This document shows positions 9,799-15,399 of a stretch of 33,992 bases of DNA, piece by piece. A model generated the notes under the pieces. The model was not told the origin of the DNA and did not search any database. It was given only the letters and a program-made list of their open reading frames with translations. The translations under genes were made by a program, and so were the position numbers. The stretch is taken from assembly GCF_015207605.1 (NCBI RefSeq), contig NZ_JADEWO010000062.1, forward strand, positions 1 to 33,992, in the 5' to 3' direction. Numbering within the stretch: the stretch's first letter is position 1; every line of letters begins with the position of its first letter. Source of the DNA: Oculatella sp. LEGE 06141. Its GTDB lineage: Bacteria > Cyanobacteriota > Cyanobacteriia > Elainellales > Elainellaceae.

Positions 9799-10884
9799 TC
9801 AGTCTAAGGATAACTCTACCCATCCCATCAGTTGAGGAAGGTAGCGGTAGAAGTGTTCGTTGCGGAGCTGCATGGCATCGGTCGTGCAACTGCCGCAATG
9901 CTCCCCTGGCGGTGGAACTGCAACCGATTGCACCACCTCATCCGATACCCCAATCCAGGGTAGATGTCCCTCCGGAGCCTGCAAGGAGTAGGTCAGCTCC
10001 GACTCATTTAACCAATCACTGCTGATGAAGTCAACCTCAGCGCGAGGAGCCGCGAGGTTCCAGCCTACGCGATCGCGAAAGGCATTGACCGCCGCTTCCA
10101 GATTGTTAGGGTGCTCCGCCAGCGCTTCCTGCCAAAGACGTAACTGAACACCGAGACCAAACCGTCCGTTGCTAGCCGTTAGCCACCTCTGGTCAATGGC
10201 ACGAATTAGCTCCGGCTGCACCAATCTTGAATCAAACGACGACGGTGAGACCGACCAGGGGGCAAGCAGCCGCCGGGTTTCTCGATCGGCAGCAGCCCAG
10301 TCCCCAGCCTGGAGTCGTTCTTGTAACCGGGTCAACTGCTCGTCAACCGCCCTGTCAAAATCAGCATTCTCAGGCTGGCAGTTGCCCACTGAGCGCACGT
10401 ACTCACCAGAGCGCAAGTAGTGAACCGTCTGCATCTGCTGGGGCTGCCCGCTGGTGGGACGCAGACTGACATAGAGACCATGCACCGAAACGGGTGTCCC
10501 GTAGAGGCGATCGCCGTTGTTGGACTGACCGCGAAACGTGTCTTCAAAGGGCAGTTGAGAATAGTCAGCATCGGGAGCCAACTGCTCATACTCGCTCAGA
10601 GCCGAAGCATTGAGCAACGTTTGAACGCGACCATTTCGATCTTGCCACTGCACCGTTAGGGTTAAGGGTATTTCAACTGGGTTTTGAGGAATTTCCGCCG
10701 CAGGGGTTTCTGGTAGGCTGCCTGTTAGCCGATAGGTCAAAAGCGCTCCCTGGTTTGAAAAGGCCATTGTTTGACAGGTGACACGGTTGAGATGGGTCTG
10801 GGCATCCACGGGCGGTGTTGTAGCTGTGACTAGAGCTACTGTCAAGACACAGTTTAACGGCTTCAGGATTCGCATTTTAGGCAT
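9799..10884 (-). CDS. Exported GUN4-domain protein (cassette cargo)
   Basis: 361 aa from the ATG at 10884, which is supported by a strong GGAGG seven bases upstream. Residues 1-28 look like a Sec signal peptide (hydrophobic core, VDA/Q cleavage). Residues 30-175 are a domain I do not recognise. Residues about 181-320 match the GUN4 fold: LQAGDWAAADRETRRLL, IRAIDQRWLTASNGRFG, FRDRVGW and ELTYSLQAPEGHLPW. GUN4 binds porphyrins and stimulates Mg-chelatase, but an exported version would act outside the cytoplasm, so that role is not implied. A short Cys cluster (C330, C333) follows the domain. The gene ends 13 bp before an attC-type site, so it appears to be integron-cassette cargo. Confidence 0.82.
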   Translation of the reverse strand: MPKMRILKPLNCVLTVALVTATTPPVDAQTHLNRVTCQTMAFSNQGALLTYRLTGSLPETPAAEIPQNPVEIPLTLTVQWQDRNGRVQTLLNASALSEYEQLAPDADYSQLPFEDTFRGQSNNGDRLYGTPVSVHGLYVSLRPTSGQPQQMQTVHYLRSGEYVRSVGNCQPENADFDRAVDEQLTRLQERLQAGDWAAADRETRRLLAPWSVSPSSFDSRLVQPELIRAIDQRWLTASNGRFGLGVQLRLWQEALAEHPNNLEAAVNAFRDRVGWNLAAPRAEVDFISSDWLNESELTYSLQAPEGHLPWIGVSDEVVQSVAVPPPGEHCGSCTTDAMQLRNEHFYRYLPQLMGWVELSLD

Positions 10885-11159
10885 GAGAAGCACCTCCACG
10901 GCACACAACTTAAAAGTGAAATATATGATTTTGAAATAAACGCACGATGGCACTGCGATCGCTAGTTGCACCGAACAGAAGATGATCTTCTGTCAGTATT
11001 CATCACTTCGGATAAGCCACCTTTTGCGTTGCGTAAACTGATACGAAACCTGATTGTTTAGAATCCGTACCTCAACCCAACCTGAAAGAGAGGCGATCGC
11101 ACTGTTAGATACGCGAACTAATGCCCTAATCTTCAAGGCTTAAACGCTTTTACATTCTG
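10885..11159. other. Intergenic region upstream of the GUN4-domain gene
   Basis: No coding sequence is evident. It probably holds the GUN4-gene promoter. No attC-like symmetry was found here, so the GUN4 gene and the small gene at 11275-11511 seem to share one cassette. Confidence 0.4.
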
Positions 11160-11266
11160 TTACAGCAATTCCCACTTGAGTAAACCCCAGTTTGAAGGTT
11201 AGAAGCCTTGCTATGACGTTGATTGCAAATAGGGTACGGGTTGTAGCATCGTAAAAATTGCTGTAA
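11160..11266. mobile_element. MITE-like element, 107 bp
   Basis: Perfect 11-bp terminal inverted repeats TTACAGCAATT / AATTGCTGTAA bound a non-coding core. The right end lies 8 bp from the stop codon of the small minus-strand gene. No transposase. It appears to have inserted inside an integron-type cassette, which helps explain that cassette's unusual size. Confidence 0.65.
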
Positions 11267-11274
11267 TCTATGGT

Positions 11275-11511
11275 CTACTCGCCTGCGTGCCTACGAAGCA
11301 GATGCCACACTAGAAACAGTTTGGGAATCAGTGGCAGTGTTTCTGGCAACTCAACTTCAATATTCGACCAGATCCACAGTCTTGACCGTCGTATCTGAGT
11401 CGAACCAAGATCCCAACTATCGTAGATGATACGAGAGTTTTGCCATACATACACTTGATCTTTGTATTCAAGTATTTGGGATGGCGGCAGGGGCAGGATT
11501 TTTAACGTCAT
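11275..11511 (-). CDS. Small unassigned protein
   Basis: 78 aa, not recognised. The sequence is Trp/Tyr- and Leu/Pro-rich with no cysteine, and has amphipathic protein-like composition (for example YDSWDLGSTQIRRS, LIPKLFLVWHLL). No signal peptide. There is no clear ribosome site at the ATG (11511), so it could be the C-terminal remnant of a longer gene or a chance frame. Same strand as the cassette array, between the attC-type site at 11896-11982 and a MITE just beyond its stop. Confidence 0.4.
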   Translation of the reverse strand: MTLKILPLPPSQILEYKDQVYVWQNSRIIYDSWDLGSTQIRRSRLWIWSNIEVELPETLPLIPKLFLVWHLLRRHAGE

Positions 11512-11895
11512 GGATGCTACGCAGGTTTTACCCTGTTTAAGCTCGAAGCGATTCAGAATGGGAAATCCTTTTCCTGCTATCCTAATTTTTTTCCTGAATA
11601 ATCAGGTTGCCTCCAGAGTGCCGAAAGTTAAATGTCGCTCTAGCAACTTCCTTTGTATCGATAAAGATGCGGTAACCACACAAACCAGGGCGAATGTTGA
11701 TCACTATCCTAATCTCCGGAGAGTAATTGCTTTAGATAAAACAATTTCACGCCAATGCCCCGCATTCCATACATACTTTGATGGGCTATATGCTGTAACA
11801 CTTGAAGATTCATTTTATACGGTGATCGCGCACACTCTAAAAATTAACTCACTCTTGAAATTGATAGAAGCTATTTGGAATCTTTGGTGGGATTT
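11512..11895. other. Region without a confident gene inside a cassette
   Basis: About 384 bp between the attC-type site and the small gene at 11275-11511. On the minus strand only short frames exist. One of about 40 codons near 11590-11712 starting at a GTG (reads IFIDTKEVARATFNF) looks protein-like and may be a decayed gene fragment. A TATAAAAT sequence near 11815 could be a -10 element. Confidence 0.35.
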
Positions 11896-11982
11896 AGCTA
11901 ACGATCGCGCTCACCGGACGCAGATAACCTTGCAACTCAACCGATCCTTTTGGGGCGTTCCGGTGCAGTGCGGTTGTTAGAC
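11896..11982 (-). other. attC-type integron recombination site, 87 bp
   Basis: On the minus strand the core sites are GTCTAAC (R'') and GTTAGCT (R'). The arms CGCACTGCACCGGAACGC and (reverse complement) CGCGCTCACCGGACGC pair closely with one extra G in the first arm, the canonical extrahelical position. It lies 55 bp after the stop of the membrane-anchored protein gene at 12038-12529. Confidence 0.88.
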
Positions 11983-12037
11983 ACATAAAACAACTAATTG
12001 TAAAGATTGACAAAAGAGCTACAGGAATTAGGATATT

Positions 12038-12529
12038 TCATGAGCTTAATTCATTGCGAGCGCAACGATAAACATATTCATAAACTGATTGAATTAATTG
12101 AGCAAATGACAATGTTTCTGTATCAGACTCTAGGGTAGAGGACTGCACGTTCATAGAAGAGTTCATAAACTCATGAACTCTTCCGCTTAACCGATCTAAG
12201 CTACTTTCAAGAACTTTTCGATTTTTATTAGAACAGTACATCTGTAAGGAAGATAACCAGATTTGAGCTTCACACAAGTCATTCAGCCATTCAGAAACAC
12301 CTGATTTTTCTAATATTGCTTGCCCACTTGAAGTAATAGCAGTTCTTCGGTTGAGTACTCTTGTTAGGTATCTTAAGGAATTTGAGTAAGCTTCTACCTT
12401 TTTCTCAAGTAGCCATTTTGCTTTATCTCTTCTAGCTCCCAAATAGTTTGATAAAAAAGCTCCCAAAGTTGAAGAAACTGCGCCTATACAGGCTCCAAGC
12501 AAAGCTGCAACTGGTGCGGAAATTTGCAT
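12038..12529 (-). CDS. Unassigned membrane-anchored protein (cassette cargo)
   Basis: 163 aa, not recognised. Residues about 5-30 form one hydrophobic, Gly/Ala-rich transmembrane segment (VAALLGACIGAVSSTLGAFL), followed by a basic stretch (GARRDKAKW) and a helical, Ser/Leu-rich cytosolic part, so an N-anchored membrane protein is likely. The start is supported by GAGG six bases before the ATG. Flanked by attC-type sites at 12586-12672 and 11896-11982, making a complete one-gene cassette of about 0.69 kb. Short single-span proteins of this shape occur in defence and stress genes, but nothing here shows such a role. Confidence 0.72.
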   Translation of the reverse strand: MQISAPVAALLGACIGAVSSTLGAFLSNYLGARRDKAKWLLEKKVEAYSNSLRYLTRVLNRRTAITSSGQAILEKSGVSEWLNDLCEAQIWLSSLQMYCSNKNRKVLESSLDRLSGRVHEFMNSSMNVQSSTLESDTETLSFAQLIQSVYEYVYRCARNELSS

Positions 12530-12585
12530 TTATACCTCAAGAGATCAACGATCCTAACTGATCCTATTTTGAGTAGAGGTGCTCT

Positions 12586-12672
12586 GTCTAACGATCGCGT
12601 TCACCCGCCGCCAAGACTTTTGAGTTCTTCCAATCGCCCTGATTCAGTCGGTGTGCAACGCGCTTGTTAGAT
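12586..12672 (-). other. attC-type integron recombination site, 87 bp
   Basis: On the minus strand the core sites are ATCTAAC (R'') and GTTAGAC (R'). The arms AAGCGCGTTGCACACCGAC and (reverse complement) CGCGTTCACCCGCCG pair with an extra G in GTTGCAC versus GTTCAC, as in textbook attC sites. It starts 18 bp after the stop of the gene at 12691-13113. Confidence 0.9.
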
Positions 12673-12690
12673 GTTAGATTGCGGCTGAGG

Positions 12691-13113
12691 TTAAAGGGCT
12701 TTCTTGATAGCTCTTACATATTCGCTGCGGTCAAAGATGAACGGTCCTAGCTCTTTGTAGCCTTCGGTATGGACGACGCTTTCATAATTATTCTCGTAGC
12801 CGAAGTCGCGCCAGATCACTTTATCCCCGGTCTGTTCTATGGCAAGTGAAACAGCACCGCACCCAAGATCGCCACACTCTGGACAAACATACAGACTGCA
12901 ACGATTGTTCGGCAAGTCAGCAACCTCTTCAAGCAGAAGCCGATGGACGGCTTTAGCATTTTCCTCAGGGACAAACCAGCCGAGACAGGACACCACATCA
13001 CCACCGATGACCTCTGACAACGGCTGATCGTCAACGATGATGTCGAGATAATCCCGCTTCGTTCGACCATCACCGCCCTCTCGTCTCTTCCATTCAAGAT
13101 TTAACTTCGACAC
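12691..13113 (-). CDS. Unassigned cysteine-motif protein (cassette cargo)
   Basis: 140 aa, not assigned to a family. A cluster C72, C77, C80 and C85 (around YVCPECGDLGCG) could bind zinc. The rest is acidic and soluble with no signal peptide. The start is a GTG at 13113 with an AGGG-like sequence just upstream; no better ATG exists in frame. Flanked by attC-type sites (13136-13223 upstream, 12586-12672 downstream), so it is a compact single-gene cassette of about 0.55 kb, typical of integron cargo. Confidence 0.75.
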   Translation of the reverse strand: MSKLNLEWKRREGGDGRTKRDYLDIIVDDQPLSEVIGGDVVSCLGWFVPEENAKAVHRLLLEEVADLPNNRCSLYVCPECGDLGCGAVSLAIEQTGDKVIWRDFGYENNYESVVHTEGYKELGPFIFDRSEYVRAIKKAL

Positions 13114-13135
13114 TTCCCTCGTACCAGTAATAGCA

Positions 13136-13223
13136 ATCTAACGACCCCGTTCACCCGCCGGAGGCAACCTTTTCGGGCTCACTGATCACCTCCTGCGGTC
13201 GGCGTGCAACGGACTTGTTGGGC
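13136..13223 (-). other. attC-type integron recombination site, 88 bp
   Basis: On the minus strand the core sites are GCCCAAC (R'') and GTTAGAT (R'), both fitting RYYYAAC/GTTRRRY exactly. The arms TCCGTTGCACGCCG and (reverse complement) CCCGTTCACCCGCCG pair with the canonical extra G. It starts 39 bp after the stop of the gene at 13263. Clearest site of the array. Confidence 0.92.
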
Positions 13224-13262
13224 TACAGGATTGTGACATGTCTGATTAAACACCTAGTCTTT

Positions 13263-13706
13263 TCATCCCTGTAACCACCATTTCCAAGTTTCAATACTCT
13301 GCTGCTGTTGCCCACAAACCACTTCAGTTTTGAGCTTTTCAAGTATTTCCAGAACGATTGACTTGCCATACTGCCGAGCAAAGTACCAGGGAACCTCCTC
13401 AATGCTCAGGTTATAACACTCCAACAAATTCTGAATTGCTTGGGTTGGTTCAAGGGTACAAGGTGGTTGAAGCGCAAGGAGCAATCTTCCAGCAAATTCT
13501 TGGTCTGCAAACCTGGTTGCAGGTCGATTCACATTGGTCAAAACGGTATAGAGAATCTCGAAAACTTCTGCACTGTCTAGCTTTTGCAGCACTGACTCAA
13601 CTTGACTGTACTGTTGTGGGTTAACTCCCCCATAACGATCAACGCACCCATAAATCCTTTGAATAACCCGCTCTTTGTCCCAAACCATTGCGATGAAACC
13701 TGACAT
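13263..13706 (-). CDS. Unassigned protein, first cassette of the array
   Basis: About 147 aa from the ATG at 13706; not recognised. Predicted soluble and helical with a C-terminal Gln-rich segment (VCGQQQQSIETWKWWLQG). The frame is open to a TTG at 13742. A GGAGG about 13 bases before the 13706 ATG makes this start plausible, though the ATG at 13718 is also possible. It is followed by an attC-type site (13136-13223) and preceded by a core-site-like GTTGGGC (minus strand, 13742-13736), so it would be the first cassette. The 40-bp tandem repeats begin just upstream. Confidence 0.65.
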   Translation of the reverse strand: MSGFIAMVWDKERVIQRIYGCVDRYGGVNPQQYSQVESVLQKLDSAEVFEILYTVLTNVNRPATRFADQEFAGRLLLALQPPCTLEPTQAIQNLLECYNLSIEEVPWYFARQYGKSIVLEILEKLKTEVVCGQQQQSIETWKWWLQG

Positions 13707-13735
13707 GCCTGATTCCATTCCTCCTGGCAACCCAC

Positions 13736-13742
13736 AGCCCAA
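13736..13742 (-). other. Candidate simple core site at the array head
   Basis: GTTGGGC on the minus strand fits GTTRRRY and is identical to the outer 7-mer of the neighbouring attC (13217-13223). No inverted-repeat partner exists upstream, so it resembles a simple cassette/attI junction rather than an attC. Seven bases alone are weak evidence. Confidence 0.35.
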
Positions 13743-13760
13743 CTATTATTAGACTGAAAG

Positions 13761-13920
13761 TTTCCGCCTAAGGTCCCAAAATGGGTGGATAGGCGGAATC
13801 ATTCTGCCTATTCACCCGATTCTACTACTTATGCAGATTGTGTCTGCCTAAGATACTGCTCAGGCCAGATAGCCCGAATCGTTCCGCCTATATTCGGCTT
13901 GCTGATGCAGATGAGCAGAT
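13761..13920 (+). repeat. Degenerate 40-bp tandem repeats (about four units)
   Basis: The motif CYGCCTA ends at 13770, 13810, 13850 and 13890, an exact 40-bp period. A second motif (GATAGNCNGAATC-like) recurs at the same offset. The units are strongly diverged from one another. The first unit (13761-13800) matches the reverse complement of the unit at 31061-31100 at 30 of 40 positions. The units are contiguous with no spacers. They recall the long tandemly repeated repetitive (LTRR-like) sequences of filamentous cyanobacteria; that assignment is an inference. Confidence 0.75.
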
Positions 13921-14060
13921 GGACCACTCAATAGTGTTGCTTCTGCAACCACCTCAGTCGAGAAGGTATCACAAATGACGAGTGGCTAGTCACTCGATCG
14001 CCCCCTCCCTCCATTCTCTGTATTGACTCTGCCAGACAAATCCCGTACCGTGATGAGTTA

Positions 14061-14280
14061 GGTTGTTTGTGGTGTAAACCACAGCAGAGCAACCAGACAC
14101 CAAAAATCTAGTCGAACGCTATCCAGGGCGGTTGCCGCCGCCAAGGATAGCTGACCCCCACGTTGGTCTAAGCAACGCGGAGGCTTGGGAGATCTTACCA
14201 CTCCTGCAAGCCACCCTGCTTTGCGCTTCAATGATATGCGGGGTGGCTAGGTTTTTGGCTTTCCTTACCCGTAAGCCAAA
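14061..14280 (+). ncRNA. Candidate structured leader RNA with six consecutive hairpins
   Basis: Six stems follow one another almost without gaps. (1) GGTTG/CAACC (14061-14065/14090-14094) enclosing GTGGT-GTAA-ACCAC, a GNRA-type loop. (2) GCTATCC/GGATAGC (14118/14145) enclosing GGCGG-TTG-CCGCC. (3) CGTTG/CAACG (14161/14173). (4) GGCTTG/CAAGCC (14182/14207) with inner GGAG/CTCC. (5) ACCCTGC/GCGGGGT (14213/14238). (6) TTTGGCTT/AAGCCAAA (14254/14273). The last ends 13 bases before the ATG of the small gene at 14294, next to its ribosome site. No riboswitch class I know is recognisable. It could be a cis-regulatory leader or an independent RNA. Confidence 0.6.
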
Positions 14281-14293
14281 CAGGAGAAGTATC

Positions 14294-14608
14294 ATGGCTG
14301 ATTTCATTGCTCAGATGGAGCGCGATCGCACTGTAGAGTCACAACCGGAACGGCATCAGGTCATCCCGGTTGCCAGTGGCGATCGCCGCCCGTTACGAGT
14401 GCTATTGCTGGGAACAAAACAAGATGTGATAGACACCATCAAGAACTTACATCGACGGGGGTTTGCCGAAGCGGGAGACTGGACAAAGCCGATCGCCTCT
14501 CCTGAAAGTGAGGAGCAACGACAGCGATTGTTATCAACCCTACCGCCGGGGAGTTACATCAGCATCTTGACCAAGTATCTGCATCACGACGGTTCGCCTT
14601 CGAGGTAG
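14294..14608 (+). CDS. Small cyanobacterial conserved-type protein
   Basis: 104 aa from the ATG at 14294, chosen because AGGAG lies seven bases upstream; the frame is open further upstream but runs through the hairpin leader. Soluble, no signal peptide or cysteine. The N-terminus starts MADFIAQMERDR. The centre has a beta-strand-like RPLRVLLLGTKQDVIDTI followed by LHRRGFAEAGDWTKPI, and the end reads SYISILTKYL. I associate this pattern with small cyanobacterial proteins of unknown function, from memory only. A terminator-like hairpin follows 23 bp after the stop. It is transcribed opposite to the cassette array, with the structured leader as its 5' region. Confidence 0.78.
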   Translation: MADFIAQMERDRTVESQPERHQVIPVASGDRRPLRVLLLGTKQDVIDTIKNLHRRGFAEAGDWTKPIASPESEEQRQRLLSTLPPGSYISILTKYLHHDGSPSR

Positions 14609-14631
14609 GGCGATCGCTATCCCCATAAACT

Positions 14632-14658
14632 GAGTGGCAGCGGTAAACACTGCCACTC
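14632..14658 (+). terminator. Terminator-like hairpin
   Basis: GAGTGGCAG and CTGCCACTC form a perfect 9-bp stem with a 9-base loop, 23 bp after the small gene. The following GTTCTCTC is only moderately T-rich. Confidence 0.6.
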
Positions 14659-14699
14659 GTTCTCTCAGGGCTTTTGTCAGTCAATCAGGCCAGACTCCT

Positions 14700-14861
14700 T
14701 AGCTCGACTTTGTCCTTTGAAATTGAGGTCATTCTTGATCAGGCTCAGGTTCTAGAATTTTCAAACATCACAGGATACTACAAACATTGAAAAACGCCAG
14801 GAGCGGATTCTGAAGTGCCAGAACTAGCAGTGACAACTAGAATTTGGATAAAGTCGAGCTA
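14700..14861. mobile_element. MITE-like element, 162 bp
   Basis: Terminal inverted repeats TAGCTCGACTTTGTCC and GGATAAAGTCGAGCTA (16 bp, one mismatch) bound a non-coding core. Related single ends occur at 7040-7055 and near 21423, so the terminus is dispersed in this genome. Directly abuts the next element. Confidence 0.65.
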
Positions 14862-14953
14862 CAGCCATTTTCATTTGCATTCACCACGCCTCAAACCCTA
14901 CACCGCACACCTGTCTTGGCGAGACTGTGGCTGACTCGATTGAGAACTGCTGC
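14861..14953 (+). repeat. Dispersed 92-bp repeat, copy 1
   Basis: About 85% identical by eye to 29831-29922. Imperfect termini ACAGCCATTTTCA and (right end of copy 2, reverse complement) ACAGCCGTTCTCA suggest a MITE. Non-coding. Confidence 0.7.
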
Positions 14954-14972
14954 AAGAATGAGGCGGAGATTA

Positions 14973-15034
14973 GTGTAAAAAATAGTTGGACTAGAAGTAC
15001 ACCCAGCAAATCTTAGTCCAACTAATTTTTACAC
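14973..15034. repeat. 62-bp inverted repeat
   Basis: 21-base arms, starting GTGTAAAAAATAGTTGG and ending CCAACTAATTTTTACAC, pair with one mismatch around a 20-base loop. A further TAGTCCAACTAATT copy lies at 15071-15084. It could be a very small MITE or a hairpin from a larger element. Confidence 0.65.
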
Positions 15035-15143
15035 CAAAAGGCTCCGGAAGGTTCTGATTTCTCGTTCCCGTAGTCCAACTAATTATGGCTCTTGATCGGT
15101 ACGGAGACATTACAGTAGGAAACTAACATGTAAACATGGTAAC

Positions 15144-15268
15144 TATTAACCTGGCAATAAAAGATTTGGCATAAGGGATTGGGGTTCGACTCCGCTCACC
15201 CCACACGGGAGCGAGTGCTGAGCGGAGTCCAAACACGTGCCCTAAGATTAATGGCTGCCAGGTTAATA
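15144..15268. repeat. Nested inverted-repeat element, 125 bp
   Basis: Outer arms TATTAACCTGGCA / TGCCAGGTTAATA are a perfect 13-bp repeat. An inner pair GACTCCGCTCA / TGAGCGGAGTC forms a second hairpin. Palindromes of the type GACTCCGCTCA are common in cyanobacterial intergenic regions. Non-coding, probably MITE-derived. Confidence 0.6.
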
Positions 15269-15334
15269 ACTGTCATACTGCGAAAATCGCGAACTTGATT
15301 GTTTCTTGAGAGAGGAATACTCTTCCATAGAAAC

Positions 15335-15365
15335 CATAGAAGCCTGGCGTTGCCAAGCCTCTATG
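15335..15365 (-). terminator. Probable OCP terminator hairpin
   Basis: CATAGAAGCCTGGC and GCCAAGCCTCTATG pair over 14 positions with two mismatches and a 3-base loop, 35 bp past the OCP stop on the minus strand. The T-tract is weak. Confidence 0.5.
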
Positions 15366-15399
15366 AATCAAAGAATCAAATAGAGAACAAACAGACGAT

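Noticed and set aside
11075-11110. attC between CCCAACC and GTTAGAT near 11076-11109
   Set aside because: The distance is about 35 bp and the interior shows no inverted-repeat pairing, unlike the 85-88 bp sites.
11462-11980. Open frame of 172 codons on the plus strand
   Set aside because: It runs antisense to the cassette genes and straight through the attC-type site at 11896-11982; its product has no family pattern. The frame is probably chance.
7135-13742. Integron integrase gene
   Set aside because: No tyrosine recombinase motif was seen in any frame in or beside either array.
13761-13920. Possible CRISPR array
   Set aside because: The 40-bp units are contiguous and diverged, with no constant repeat alternating with unique spacers, and no cas genes are in the window.
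14061-14280. Known riboswitch (cobalamin, glutamine, c-di-GMP or guanidine type)
   Set aside because: None of the conserved loop sequences of these classes could be found; only the stem architecture is clear.
15181-15200. tRNA T-arm-like GGGGTTCGACTCC
   Set aside because: No anticodon arm, D-arm or acceptor stem can be built around it; it is the inner arm of the inverted repeat at 15144-15268.
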